Positions 8,872 through 17,185 of a stretch of 64,000 nucleotides of DNA are shown one piece after another (positions within the stretch are counted from its first letter, which is position 1; every line of letters starts with the position of its first letter). The stretch comes from Paracoccaceae bacterium (GTDB lineage: Bacteria; Pseudomonadota; Alphaproteobacteria; Rhodobacterales; Rhodobacteraceae). The notes under the pieces are model-generated. The model was given only the letters and a program-made list of their open reading frames with translations. It searched no databases and had not been told where the DNA came from. A program made the position numbers and the translations under genes. The DNA lies in the NCBI GenBank assembly GCA_020446815.1, contig JAGRDY010000008.1, positions 62,001 to 126,000 on the forward strand, in the 5' to 3' direction.

Positions 8872-9358
8872 CGGGCTGTGATCGCCGGCACAGCCTGTCA
8901 GCCCGATACCCCCTGACGGAACCTACCCACCCCGAACCGCCCCGTCTTTGGCGTTGCGGATCCAGAGCCGCAAAAGCCTTTCCATCTGGCAGTTGCCGCA
9001 TCCGACAGCCAGCCAGGCGCGTCGCGCCACAGATTCAAGGCGTTTTGTCTCGGCAGATGGCTGAAGCCTGACCATATCGCGGCGGCGCCGGGTTTTCGGG
9101 GGCAGTCACACGGCTGATCTGAACCGGGCGATTTACCGGTGGGCCTTGGCTGAAAGGCAGGCAGGAACTGTGGCACCTTTTCCACAATAGTGCTGTCGAG
9201 GTGCGGGGTTGGCTGAGAGGCTGGCGGATAGCGCCCCTTTCGTTCCGGGTCATGCAACGGAAAGCCGGGCGCGCGGCTTCATTCCTTGCGCTCATCTCTT
9301 GCCTTGATGCAGGCTTTCGACCAAGGTTCGGTCAAGACCTGACAAGGAGGATTAGCCG
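8872..9358. other. Intergenic region between the phosphatase and adh genes
   Basis: No convincing gene is seen in these 487 bp. Directly after the phosphatase stop there is a hairpin, GGCTGTG (8874-8880) and CACAGCC (8889-8895), without a T-tract, so it is at best a weak or Rho-dependent termination signal. The right part must carry the adh promoter; its Shine-Dalgarno sequence AAGGAGG lies about 8 nt before ATG 9359. Confidence 0.4.
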
Positions 9359-10486
9359 ATGAAAACCCGTGCCGCCGTGGCGCTTGCAGCCGGCAAGCCG
9401 CTGGAAATCATGGAAGTGAACCTCGATGGCCCCAAAGCGGGGGAGGTTCTGGTGGAAATCAAGGCCACCGGCATTTGCCATACCGATGAATTCACCCTGT
9501 CTGGCGCGGATCCGGAAGGGTTGTTTCCGGCAATCCTTGGCCATGAAGGCGCGGGCGTGGTGGTCGATGTCGGCCCCGGTGTCGGCAGCCTGAAAAAGGG
9601 CGACCATGTCATTCCGCTTTACACGCCGGAATGCCGGGCCTGCCCGTCCTGCCTGAGCCAGAAAACCAACCTTTGCACCTCGATCCGGGCAACGCAAGGT
9701 CAGGGGGTCATGCCCGACGGAACCAGCCGGTTTTCGACCCTCGATGGCGACCCGATCCTGCATTACATGGGATGTTCGACCTTTTCCAACTACACCGTAT
9801 TGCCGGAAATTGCGGTCGCGAAGGTGCGCGAAGACGCCCCCTTCGACAAGATCTGCTATATCGGCTGCGGCGTTACCACCGGGGTCGGCGCCGTGATCAA
9901 CACGGCAAAGGTGGAAATCGGGGCCAAGGCGGTGGTCTTCGGCTTGGGCGGCATCGGGCTCAACGTGATCCAGGGGCTGCGGCTGGCCGGGGCCGACATG
10001 ATCATCGGCGTCGATCTCAACAATGAAAAAAAGGCCTGGGGTGAAAAATTCGGCATGACGCATTTCGTCAATCCGACGGATTGCGAAAATGTCGTGCGGG
10101 AAATCGTCAACATGACGAAAACCCCCTTCGATCAGATCGGCGGGGCGGATTATTCGTTCGACTGCACCGGAAATGTGAAGGTGATGCGCGACGCGCTGGA
10201 ATGTACCCATCGCGGCTGGGGGCAGTCGATCATCATCGGCGTTGCCCCCTCTGGCGCGGTGATAGAAACCCGGCCCTTCCAGCTTGTCACCGGGCGGGTC
10301 TGGAAAGGCACGGCTTTCGGCGGCGCGCGGGGACGCACGGATGTGCCCAAGATCGTCGATTGGTATATGGAAGGAAAAATCCAGATCGACCCGATGATCA
10401 CCCATAGGCTTAAGCTCGATGAGATCAACAAGGGGTTCGATCTGATGCACGCCGGGGAATCGATCCGTTCGGTCGTACTTTACTGA
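9359..10486 (+). CDS. adhI: S-(hydroxymethyl)glutathione dehydrogenase / class III alcohol dehydrogenase
   Basis: A 375-residue zinc-dependent dehydrogenase that oxidises the formaldehyde-glutathione adduct to S-formylglutathione with NAD. The catalytic zinc site is visible as GICHTDE with GHEGAG, the structural zinc cysteines in the ECRACPSCLSQKTNLC region, and the NAD fold as GLGGIGLNV. Length and sequence match GSH-FDH enzymes such as Paracoccus/Rhodobacter AdhI (FlhA). The start is supported by AAGGAGG about 8 nt upstream. The gene stands alone; the partner S-formylglutathione hydrolase is not in the window. Its product leads towards formate, the substrate of the two dehydrogenases encoded at 22-46 kb, a functional rather than operon link. 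It could also act on S-nitrosoglutathione. Confidence 0.93.
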   Translation: MKTRAAVALAAGKPLEIMEVNLDGPKAGEVLVEIKATGICHTDEFTLSGADPEGLFPAILGHEGAGVVVDVGPGVGSLKKGDHVIPLYTPECRACPSCLSQKTNLCTSIRATQGQGVMPDGTSRFSTLDGDPILHYMGCSTFSNYTVLPEIAVAKVREDAPFDKICYIGCGVTTGVGAVINTAKVEIGAKAVVFGLGGIGLNVIQGLRLAGADMIIGVDLNNEKKAWGEKFGMTHFVNPTDCENVVREIVNMTKTPFDQIGGADYSFDCTGNVKVMRDALECTHRGWGQSIIIGVAPSGAVIETRPFQLVTGRVWKGTAFGGARGRTDVPKIVDWYMEGKIQIDPMITHRLKLDEINKGFDLMHAGESIRSVVLY

Positions 10487-10672
10487 GATGTTTGGCCGAT
10501 TACCGGTGAACTTGACCTTGAATCGCGTGTTCGCTGCCTCTCACTTCGGTCGAATGCGAAAAGCGATGCCTGATGCCTCACGTTGAAGCCGAAACGCCAA
10601 ATCACCTGGTCAGCGGCATCAAAAGCGCAGGATTCAAGGCATGATCTGTCACCGCCAGAGGCTCTTGGCGAT

Positions 10673-12289
10673 TCAGGATTTTCCCGAAACGCCATTGCCG
10701 ATCTCAAAGCTTAGCGGGCGCACCTGCCGGAATTTGCCGGTGGCTCTCAGTTCCTGCACGACACTTTGCGGGACCGGTTCATCCAGATAGAGAATTGCGA
10801 TGGCATCCGATCCGATACTGGTGCGGCCAAGAGTAAAGTTGGCGATGTTGACATCATTGTCACCAAGGACCGTGCCAAGCGTGCCAATGATGCCGGGCAC
10901 ATCCTCATTGGTTGTGTAAAGCATGTGCTCTCCGATCTCGGCGTCGATATTGATGCCCTTGATCTGGATGAACCTCGGCTTGCCATCCGAAAACACCGTC
11001 CCGGCAATCGACCTTTCGCGACGGTCGGTCACGACAGTCAGCTTCATGTAGCCATCAAACACACCGGCCTTTTCCTGCCGCGTCGTGGCGATCTTCACGC
11101 CGCGTTCCTTGGCGACGATAGGGGCGGAAACCATGTTCACGTCCGGATTGGCGGCCTTCATGATCCCGGCAATGGCCGCACAATTCAGCGCCTCCATGTT
11201 CATTTGGCTGACAGTCCCGTCATAAAGGATGTTGATCGCCTTGATCGGCTCTTCGGTCATCTGCCCGCAAAACGCGCCAAGATGCTGGGCGAGCTTCAGC
11301 CACGGCCCCATCACACTGGCCTCTTCCGCTGTCACCGACGGCATGTTGAGCGCATTCTGAACCGCACCCGTCAGCAGATAATCCGCCATTTGTTCGGCCA
11401 CCTGCAAGGCGACGTTTTCCTGCGCCTCGGTCGTTGCCGCGCCAAGATGCGGGGTGACGACCACGTTCGGCAGATGGAACAATGGGCTATCGGTGGCCGG
11501 CTCCACCTCGAACACATCGAACGCCGCGCCCGCGACATGGCCCGACTTCAGCGCTTCGGCCAAGGCATGTTCATCGACCAGCCCGCCGCGCGCGCAATTT
11601 ATGATGCGCACGCCCTTCTTGGTCTTGGCTATCGCCGCGCCCGACAGGATATTGCGGGTCTTGTCGGTCAGCGGCACATGCAGCGTGATGAAATCGGCGC
11701 GGGCCAGCAACTCGTCCAGTTCCACCTTGGTCACGCCAAGGCTTTTGGCACGCTCTTCGCTCAGGAACGGATCATAGGCCACAACCTTCATCTGCAAGCC
11801 CAGAGCACGGTTGCAGACTATGGTACCGATATTGCCCGCTCCGATCACGCCTAGGGTCTTGTTGAACAGCTCCACCCCCATGAACCTGTTCTTTTCCCAC
11901 TTTCCTTCATGGGTCGAGGTGCTGGCCTCGGGCAATTGCCGTGCAACCGCGAACATCATTGCTATGGCGTGTTCGGCAGTGGTGACGGAATTGCCAAACG
12001 GTGTGTTCATCACGATCACACCCTTTTTCGAAGCTTCCGGAACGTCGACATTGTCGACGCCGATGCCGGCACGGCCAATGACCTTGAGGTTGGTCGCCGA
12101 GGCGAGCAGCTTGGCCGTGACCTTGGTGGCCGAGCGGATGGCGAGGCCGTCGTATTGGCCAATGACCGCAAGCAGTTGATCCTTGTCCTTGCCCAGATCG
12201 GGCAGATAATCCACTTCTACCCCGCGGTCGCGGAAAACCTGGACGGCTGTTTCGGACAGCTTGTCGGATACGAGTACCTTGGGTGCCAT
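10673..12289 (-). CDS. serA: D-3-phosphoglycerate dehydrogenase
   Basis: SerA catalyses the first step of serine synthesis, oxidation of 3-phosphoglycerate by NAD. The 538-residue protein has the long-form architecture: split catalytic domain, NAD-binding fold (GVIGAGNIG), the Arg/Glu/His catalytic set (NCARGG; PHLGAATTEAQ), an intervening domain and a C-terminal ACT domain (around VPGIIGTLG). ATG 12289 is chosen over the longer frame because AGGAG lies about 7 nt upstream and MAPKVLVSDKL is the usual N-terminus. It follows serC on the same strand with a 107-bp gap holding a palindromic repeat. A hairpin (10653-10670) lies just after the stop but lacks a T-tract. Confidence 0.95.
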   Translation of the reverse strand: MAPKVLVSDKLSETAVQVFRDRGVEVDYLPDLGKDKDQLLAVIGQYDGLAIRSATKVTAKLLASATNLKVIGRAGIGVDNVDVPEASKKGVIVMNTPFGNSVTTAEHAIAMMFAVARQLPEASTSTHEGKWEKNRFMGVELFNKTLGVIGAGNIGTIVCNRALGLQMKVVAYDPFLSEERAKSLGVTKVELDELLARADFITLHVPLTDKTRNILSGAAIAKTKKGVRIINCARGGLVDEHALAEALKSGHVAGAAFDVFEVEPATDSPLFHLPNVVVTPHLGAATTEAQENVALQVAEQMADYLLTGAVQNALNMPSVTAEEASVMGPWLKLAQHLGAFCGQMTEEPIKAINILYDGTVSQMNMEALNCAAIAGIMKAANPDVNMVSAPIVAKERGVKIATTRQEKAGVFDGYMKLTVVTDRRERSIAGTVFSDGKPRFIQIKGINIDAEIGEHMLYTTNEDVPGIIGTLGTVLGDNDVNIANFTLGRTSIGSDAIAILYLDEPVPQSVVQELRATGKFRQVRPLSFEIGNGVSGKS

Positions 12290-12322
12290 GATAGGCTCCT
12301 GCATATGAGATTTGCGAAACGC

Positions 12323-12345
12323 GGTCCCGGACCTGATCCGGGACC
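12323..12345. repeat. Perfect 9-bp inverted repeat between serC and serA
   Basis: GGTCCCGGA (12323-12331) and TCCGGGACC (12337-12345) form a perfect palindrome with a 5-nt spacer in the serC-serA gap. More GGGACC/GGGCCC-rich sequence follows to about 12395. It resembles the short dispersed palindromes common in alphaproteobacterial intergenic DNA. A hairpin here could trim or stabilise the serC-serA message. Confidence 0.6.
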
Positions 12346-12396
12346 TTGGCGTCAATGTCGTGGCGGGCCCAGGATCGGGACCGGGGCCGCGGAGTG

Positions 12397-13554
12397 TCAG
12401 GCGGCATCTTTCTGCGTCTCGATCTCGCAGGCATAGGCCCATTCGATCCAGGGCATCAATGCCGCGATATCCGAAGTCTCCACCGTCGAGCCGCACCAGA
12501 TGCGCAACCCCGGCGGCGCGTCGCGATAAGCGCCGATGTCGAACGCCACGCCTTCCGACTCCAGCCGTCTGGCCACGGCCTTGGCGAATCCTGCCGGGTC
12601 GACAATGCGCGGGTCGGTGAATTTCAGGCAGACCGAGGTGGTTGACGCAGTCGTCGGCTCAACGGCCAGATCGACGATCCAGTCCTTGCCTGCGACGAAG
12701 TCGCGTACCGTGCCCGCATTGGCATTCGCCCGCGCGATCAGCGCCGCCAGACCGCCGATGCCTTTCGCCCATTTCAGCGCAACAAGATAGTCCTCGACCG
12801 CCAGCATCGAGGGTGTGTTGATCGTCTCGCCCCGGAAAATCCCTTCGATCAACTTGCCACCCTTGGTCAGCCGGAAGATCTTTGGCAAGGGCCAGGCCGG
12901 GCTCGCACTTTCCAGCCGCTCAACCGCGCGCGGCGACAGGATCAGCATCCCATGCCCCCCCTCGCCGCCCAGCGCCTTCTGCCAGCTGAACGTGACGACA
13001 TCGAGCTTGGCCCAGGGCAGATCCATCGCAAAGGCCGCCGAGGTTGCATCACAAATCGTCAGGCCGGCGCGGCCAGCAGGTATTGCATCGCCATTGGGCA
13101 ACCGCACCCCCGATGTCGTACCGTTCCAGGTGAAGACCACATCCTTGTCGAAATCCACCTGCGCGAAATCGACAATCTCGCCATAGGGCGCCCTGCGCAC
13201 CGTGGCGTCCAGCTTCAACTGCTTGACCACATCCGTCACCCAGCCTTCGCCAAAGCTTTCCCAGGCCAGCATCTCGACCCCGCGCACGCCCAGAAGCGAC
13301 CAGAGCACCATTTCCATCGCCCCGGTATCCGAAGCCGGTACGATGCCGATGCGATAGCCATCTGGTACGCCCAACACTTCGCGGGTCAGCTCGATGGCTT
13401 CGGCAAGTTTGGTTTTCCCTACACCGGCCCGGTGCGACCGGCCCAAAGGGGCAGCTGACAGCATGTCTAGCGAATAAGCGGGAATTTTGGCACATGGGCC
13501 AGACGAAAAACGCGGATTAACCGGCCGCGCGGCCGGGGTCTTCAATGCAGTCAT
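12397..13554 (-). CDS. serC: Phosphoserine aminotransferase
   Basis: SerC transfers an amino group from glutamate to 3-phosphohydroxypyruvate, the second step of serine synthesis. The 385-residue sequence is a PLP-dependent class V aminotransferase of the form found in alphaproteobacteria and Methanosarcina. The PLP lysine is in [11 protein letters not shown], the N-terminus has the typical RFSSGPCAK, and ICDATSA lies ahead of the lysine. It is the first gene of a serC-serA operon. Upstream on the same strand are a pair of hairpins matching the alphaproteobacterial serC RNA element and, further up, a tRNA gene. Confidence 0.95.
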   Translation of the reverse strand: MTALKTPAARPVNPRFSSGPCAKIPAYSLDMLSAAPLGRSHRAGVGKTKLAEAIELTREVLGVPDGYRIGIVPASDTGAMEMVLWSLLGVRGVEMLAWESFGEGWVTDVVKQLKLDATVRRAPYGEIVDFAQVDFDKDVVFTWNGTTSGVRLPNGDAIPAGRAGLTICDATSAAFAMDLPWAKLDVVTFSWQKALGGEGGHGMLILSPRAVERLESASPAWPLPKIFRLTKGGKLIEGIFRGETINTPSMLAVEDYLVALKWAKGIGGLAALIARANANAGTVRDFVAGKDWIVDLAVEPTTASTTSVCLKFTDPRIVDPAGFAKAVARRLESEGVAFDIGAYRDAPPGLRIWCGSTVETSDIAALMPWIEWAYACEIETQKDAA

Positions 13555-13563
13555 CCTATCCTT

Positions 13564-13620
13564 CCAGATATCTGCCCTTCGTTGGGGAAGGGTGGCCCAA
13601 GACGGGCCTACGAGATCCCT
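13564..13620 (-). promoter_or_regulatory. Candidate serC-type RNA leader element
   Basis: Read on the minus strand, this leader has two consecutive stems ahead of serC: GGCCC-GTCTT-GGGCC (13608 to 13594) and CCCTTC-CCCAAC-GAAGGG (13592 to 13575), preceded by GGGATCTCGTA. Position, strand, taxon and the paired compact hairpins fit the serC RNA motif described upstream of serC in alphaproteobacteria, proposed to be cis-regulatory. The identification is from memory of the motif; no covariance model was run. Confidence 0.55.
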
Positions 13621-13731
13621 GAAAAAACGTCAAGTATCTATGTGGCTTGCCATGCCGATTACAACGGCACCCCGCAACCTGGCAATCCGGTCACGGGTCC
13701 AGGATGGCATCGGATATTCTAAATTTAAAAG

Positions 13732-13809
13732 TGGTGGCGAGGGGGGGACTCGAACCCCCGACCTCGCGATTATGAGTCGCGCGCTCTAAACCAGCTGAGC
13801 TACCTAGCC
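13732..13809 (-). tRNA. tRNA with CAT anticodon (probably elongator tRNA-Met)
   Basis: The minus strand folds as a full tRNA: acceptor GGCTAGG / CCTCGCC, D stem GCTC/GAGC, anticodon stem CGCGA/TCGCG with loop CTCATAA, T stem GGGGG/CCCCC with loop TTCGAGT, and an encoded CCA. The anticodon is CAT. The overall form resembles alphaproteobacterial elongator tRNA-Met; a lysidine-modified tRNA-Ile cannot be excluded without a model. Two oddities are a T-C mismatch at position 4-69 of the acceptor stem and one extra T in the D loop. Confidence 0.85.
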
Positions 13810-13867
13810 ACACAGCCCGGGTAGCTAAGCCAGCCCCCATGCGTCGTCAAGGGCGAATTTCCGGGAC

Positions 13868-14881
13868 CTACAGTCGATAATAGTCGCGGTACCAGGAGAC
13901 GAAATGAGCCATTCCGGTACGGATGTCCGTCTGGGGGGAATAGCCGGTCAGGCGACGCAAGAGGCTGTTGTCGGCCCAGGTGGCGCGGACATCGCCTTTT
14001 TGCATCTCCATCAGGTTGCGCCTGGCCGTCTTTCCGGTCGCCGCTTCGATGGCCGCGATGAAATCACCCAGCGCCACCTTGTCCCCGTTGCCGACATTGA
14101 CCACCCGCCAGGGGGCGACCGGCGACAGGCTGTCACCTTCGGCAATATCGCCCGCGTCCGGTGGACGCGCGGGGGCCGCGTCGATCAAGAGCCGGATGGC
14201 ACGGACAAGATCGCTGACATAGGTGAAATCGCGGAACATGTTGCCCTGGCCGTAGACGTCGATGGTTTGCCCCGCCAGAATCGCCTTGGTGAATTTGAAA
14301 GGGGCCATGTCGGGCCGCCCCCAGGGTCCATAAACCGTAAAGAACCGAAACGCCGTTGTGGGGATGCCCCACAGATGGGCATAGGAATGGCTAAGCGCTT
14401 CGGTCGCCTTTTTGGTCGCGGCATAAAGTGAAACCTGGGTGTCGGCCTTGTGGGTTTCGCGGTAGGGCATTTCGGCATTGGCGCCGAACACCGATGACGT
14501 TGACGCAAGAAGCAGATGTTTGACCGCCAGTTCGCGGGCTGCCTCCAGGACATTGAAGGTGCCCTCTATATTGGCCGAAATGTAGCTGCGCGGAGCTTCG
14601 AGGCTGTATCTGACGCCGGCTTGCGCGGCAAGATGCACGATGGCATCGGGGCGAAACGCAGAGATATCGGCGAAAAGTGCCGCGTTGTCTTCGAGCATAC
14701 ATTCGGTAAAGCCGAAACCCGAATTTTGTTTCAGCCCGGCAAGCCGCCGCTGCTTGAGCGTCACGTCGTAATATTCTGTCATCCCGTCCATGCCGTGGAC
14801 GACAAACCCCTCGTCCAGCAATAACTTGGCCAGATGAAACCCGATGAACCCGGCCACTCCGGTGATATAGACGCGACGCAT
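13868..14881 (-). CDS. NAD-dependent epimerase, UDP-glucuronate 4-epimerase-like
   Basis: A 337-residue extended short-chain dehydrogenase/reductase. The Rossmann motif is GVAGFIGFH, and the catalytic triad is seen as STSSVFG and Tyr-Lys in YAATKKATE. The family of UDP-glucuronate epimerases (LspL/CapI/WcvA) has this length and the RFFTVYGPWGRPDMA signature, so the likely reaction is interconversion of UDP-glucuronate and UDP-galacturonate for surface polysaccharide. ATG 14881 is preferred over 14890 because AAGGA is then correctly spaced. It diverges from the selD fusion across a 123-bp gap. No other polysaccharide genes are nearby. Confidence 0.85.
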   Translation of the reverse strand: MRRVYITGVAGFIGFHLAKLLLDEGFVVHGMDGMTEYYDVTLKQRRLAGLKQNSGFGFTECMLEDNAALFADISAFRPDAIVHLAAQAGVRYSLEAPRSYISANIEGTFNVLEAARELAVKHLLLASTSSVFGANAEMPYRETHKADTQVSLYAATKKATEALSHSYAHLWGIPTTAFRFFTVYGPWGRPDMAPFKFTKAILAGQTIDVYGQGNMFRDFTYVSDLVRAIRLLIDAAPARPPDAGDIAEGDSLSPVAPWRVVNVGNGDKVALGDFIAAIEAATGKTARRNLMEMQKGDVRATWADNSLLRRLTGYSPQTDIRTGMAHFVSWYRDYYRL

Positions 14882-15004
14882 AGGTTTCATTCCTTCCCGA
14901 GACTTGCCGAAGTCTTTACCGTCCCGGCATGAACACATCCAACCCTGACCATCGCCAAGGGCCGCAAGTCAAGGTAGGAAATCCGCAAAAAGGAGACTTG
15001 GGCA

Positions 15005-17185
15005 ATGCGATCACAGATTCCCCTGACCCGCGATCTCGTCCTGGTCGGGGGCGGCCACACTCATGCCCTGGTACTGCGCATGTGGGGCATGAGCCCGCTT
15101 CCGGGGGTCCGGTTGACATTGATCAGCCCAGGCCCGACAGCGGCCTATTCGGGCATGTTGCCGGGCCATGTCGCCGGGCATTATTGCCGCGAAGCGCTTC
15201 AGATCGACCTTGTGAAGCTTGCACGGCATGCCGGTGCCAGGCTGATCCTGGGCTGCGCGACGGAAATCGACCGATCCGCACAGCGCGTAACGGTTCCGGG
15301 CCGAGCACCCGTTGCCTATGACGTTTTGTCGCTGGATATCGGCATCACTTCGGATATGCCCAGCCTGCCGGGATTTGCCGAACATGCGGTTCCTGCCAAA
15401 CCGCTGGATGTCTTCGCGGACCGTTGGCAGGCTTATGTTGAAGCCGCACGCACAGGGAATTCCGGCACGAATGTTGCGGTAATCGGAGGTGGCATAGCCG
15501 GTGTGGAACTGGCACTGGCGGCAAGGCATCGGCTTGGTGACGACGCCAGGGTGACGGTCATTGAAGCCGCCGACGCCTTGACCGCGTTGGGCCGTGGTGC
15601 GCGCAAGGCGCTGCTGGCCCATCTGGAAAATGCCGGCATTCGCCTGCTCACCCACACCCCTGTCATCGGGATTGACAGCGGAAGGGTTCGCCTGTGCGAC
15701 GGGCGGTCCATCGCTTCGGATTTCACCATCGGCGCGGCAGGTGCACGCGCGGCGCGTTGGCTTGCGTCAAGCGGACTCGCATCAAGAGACGGGTTCATCA
15801 CGGTCGATGAAACGCTGCGTTCGACAAGCGATCCGGCGATCTTTGCCGCCGGTGACATCGCCGATCTGGCCCATGCACCGCGACCCAAGGCCGGCGTTTA
15901 CGCCGTACGCCAGATGCCCGTGCTGCGCCACAATCTGACCGTGTCGCTGACCGGGCAGGGCCGGATGCGGGCGTTCAAACCACAATCGGATTATCTCAAG
16001 CTGATCTCGACCGGTGGCAAGGGGGCGGTTGCCGACAAATGGGGGCTGCCACTGAATGGCCGCTGGCTATGGCGCTTGAAGGACCGGATCGACCGGAAAT
16101 TCATGCGCAAGTTCACCGAACTGCCGGTAATGCCCTTGCCCGGGTTGCCAAAGGTCGTTGCGCAAGGGGTACGCGAGGAACTGGGCGACGGAAAGCCGCT
16201 TTGCGGGGGGTGTGGTGCCAAGGTCGGGCTGGCCGGCCTGAAAGCCGCCATTGCCGGGCTGCCGGCGCCGCGACGTTGCGACGTGCTTTCCGGCCCGGGC
16301 GACGATGCCGCGGTTCTCGTCTGCGGCAAGGGTTATCAGGTGATCACCACCGATCATGTGCGGGCCTTCAGCCTGGACCCCTGGCTTTTCGCGAAGATCA
16401 CCGCAATTCATGCAATGGGCGATGTCTGGGCAATGGGTGCGCGCCCGCAATCGGCGCTAGCACAGGTCATCCTGCCGCGCATGTCCGCGCGCCTGCAAAG
16501 CGAAACCCTGCGCGAGATCATGGCCGCCGCATCCGGGGTTTTCGCGGCCGCGGGGGCTGATGTTGTCGGCGGCCACTCCAGCCTGGGAAGCGAATTGACC
16601 GTCGGGTTCACGGTCACCGGTCTATGTGAAAAAATGCCAATCGGGCAATCCGGCGCATTGCCGGGCGATGTGCTGATCCTGACCAAGGCGATCGGTACGG
16701 GCGTCATTCTGGCCGCCGAAATGGCGCGTGCCGCACCGGGGCGGGCCGTCGCCGCCGCCATCGCCTCTATGGGGCGGCCGCTGATGACATCAAGCGCCAT
16801 TCTTGCACCCCTGGCTCACGCCATGACCGATGTCACGGGCTTCGGGCTGGCCGGGCATCTTTTGGGGATGCTGGAGGCATCCGGCGTAGCCGCCACCATC
16901 GATCTGGATGCGATACCGGTTCTGCAAGGCGCCGAAACGCTCGCGGCGGCGGGCCACGGATCGACATTGCTGCCCGCCAACCGCCTTGCCGCGGCAAGAA
17001 TGACGCTGACCGCAAGCCCGCGCAGCGATCTGCTGTTCGATCCGCAGACCGCGGGTGGATTGCTGGCCTGCGTCCCTTTGGAAAGCCTCGATGCCGTAAG
17101 CCGACGCATGGCCGAGGCGGATGAGGCTTTCGCCGTCATCGGCAAGATCACGAAGGGTACACCTTTCCTGACTGTGATCGGCTGA
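15005..17185 (+). CDS. selD: Fusion of pyridine nucleotide-disulfide oxidoreductase and selenide, water dikinase
   Basis: A 726-residue two-domain protein. Residues 1 to about 375 form an NDH-2-like flavoprotein with two dinucleotide-binding motifs (GGGHTH near 15; GGGIAGVE near 162) and an FAD-binding AAGD. The rest is SelD, which makes selenophosphate from selenide and ATP. The SelD active-site segment is CGGCGAKVG with Cys400 and Cys403; the SelD ATP and metal residues are in GPGDDAAV and TTDHVRAF. Such fusions are known in several proteobacteria, where the flavoprotein may supply reduced selenium. AAGGAG supports the start. The 3' end overlaps selU by 38 bp, tail to tail, linking it to tRNA selenation. 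Confidence 0.9.
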   Translation: MRSQIPLTRDLVLVGGGHTHALVLRMWGMSPLPGVRLTLISPGPTAAYSGMLPGHVAGHYCREALQIDLVKLARHAGARLILGCATEIDRSAQRVTVPGRAPVAYDVLSLDIGITSDMPSLPGFAEHAVPAKPLDVFADRWQAYVEAARTGNSGTNVAVIGGGIAGVELALAARHRLGDDARVTVIEAADALTALGRGARKALLAHLENAGIRLLTHTPVIGIDSGRVRLCDGRSIASDFTIGAAGARAARWLASSGLASRDGFITVDETLRSTSDPAIFAAGDIADLAHAPRPKAGVYAVRQMPVLRHNLTVSLTGQGRMRAFKPQSDYLKLISTGGKGAVADKWGLPLNGRWLWRLKDRIDRKFMRKFTELPVMPLPGLPKVVAQGVREELGDGKPLCGGCGAKVGLAGLKAAIAGLPAPRRCDVLSGPGDDAAVLVCGKGYQVITTDHVRAFSLDPWLFAKITAIHAMGDVWAMGARPQSALAQVILPRMSARLQSETLREIMAAASGVFAAAGADVVGGHSSLGSELTVGFTVTGLCEKMPIGQSGALPGDVLILTKAIGTGVILAAEMARAAPGRAVAAAIASMGRPLMTSSAILAPLAHAMTDVTGFGLAGHLLGMLEASGVAATIDLDAIPVLQGAETLAAAGHGSTLLPANRLAAARMTLTASPRSDLLFDPQTAGGLLACVPLESLDAVSRRMAEADEAFAVIGKITKGTPFLTVIG

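Noticed and set aside
8898-9257. A 119-codon minus-strand frame between the phosphatase and adh genes
   Set aside because: Composition is Pro/Arg/Gly/Trp rich without domain features, and it overlaps the adh promoter region.
9332-10450. A 372-codon minus-strand frame opposite the glutathione-dependent formaldehyde dehydrogenase gene
   Set aside because: The plus strand has all catalytic motifs and a strong ribosome-binding site; the minus frame has no recognisable family features.
13487-13789. A plus-strand frame of 100 codons ending in the tRNA region
   Set aside because: It reads through the antisense of serC, the serC leader and the tRNA; its GGTRTPDLAIMSRAL-type tail is the usual false protein from the back strand of a tRNA.
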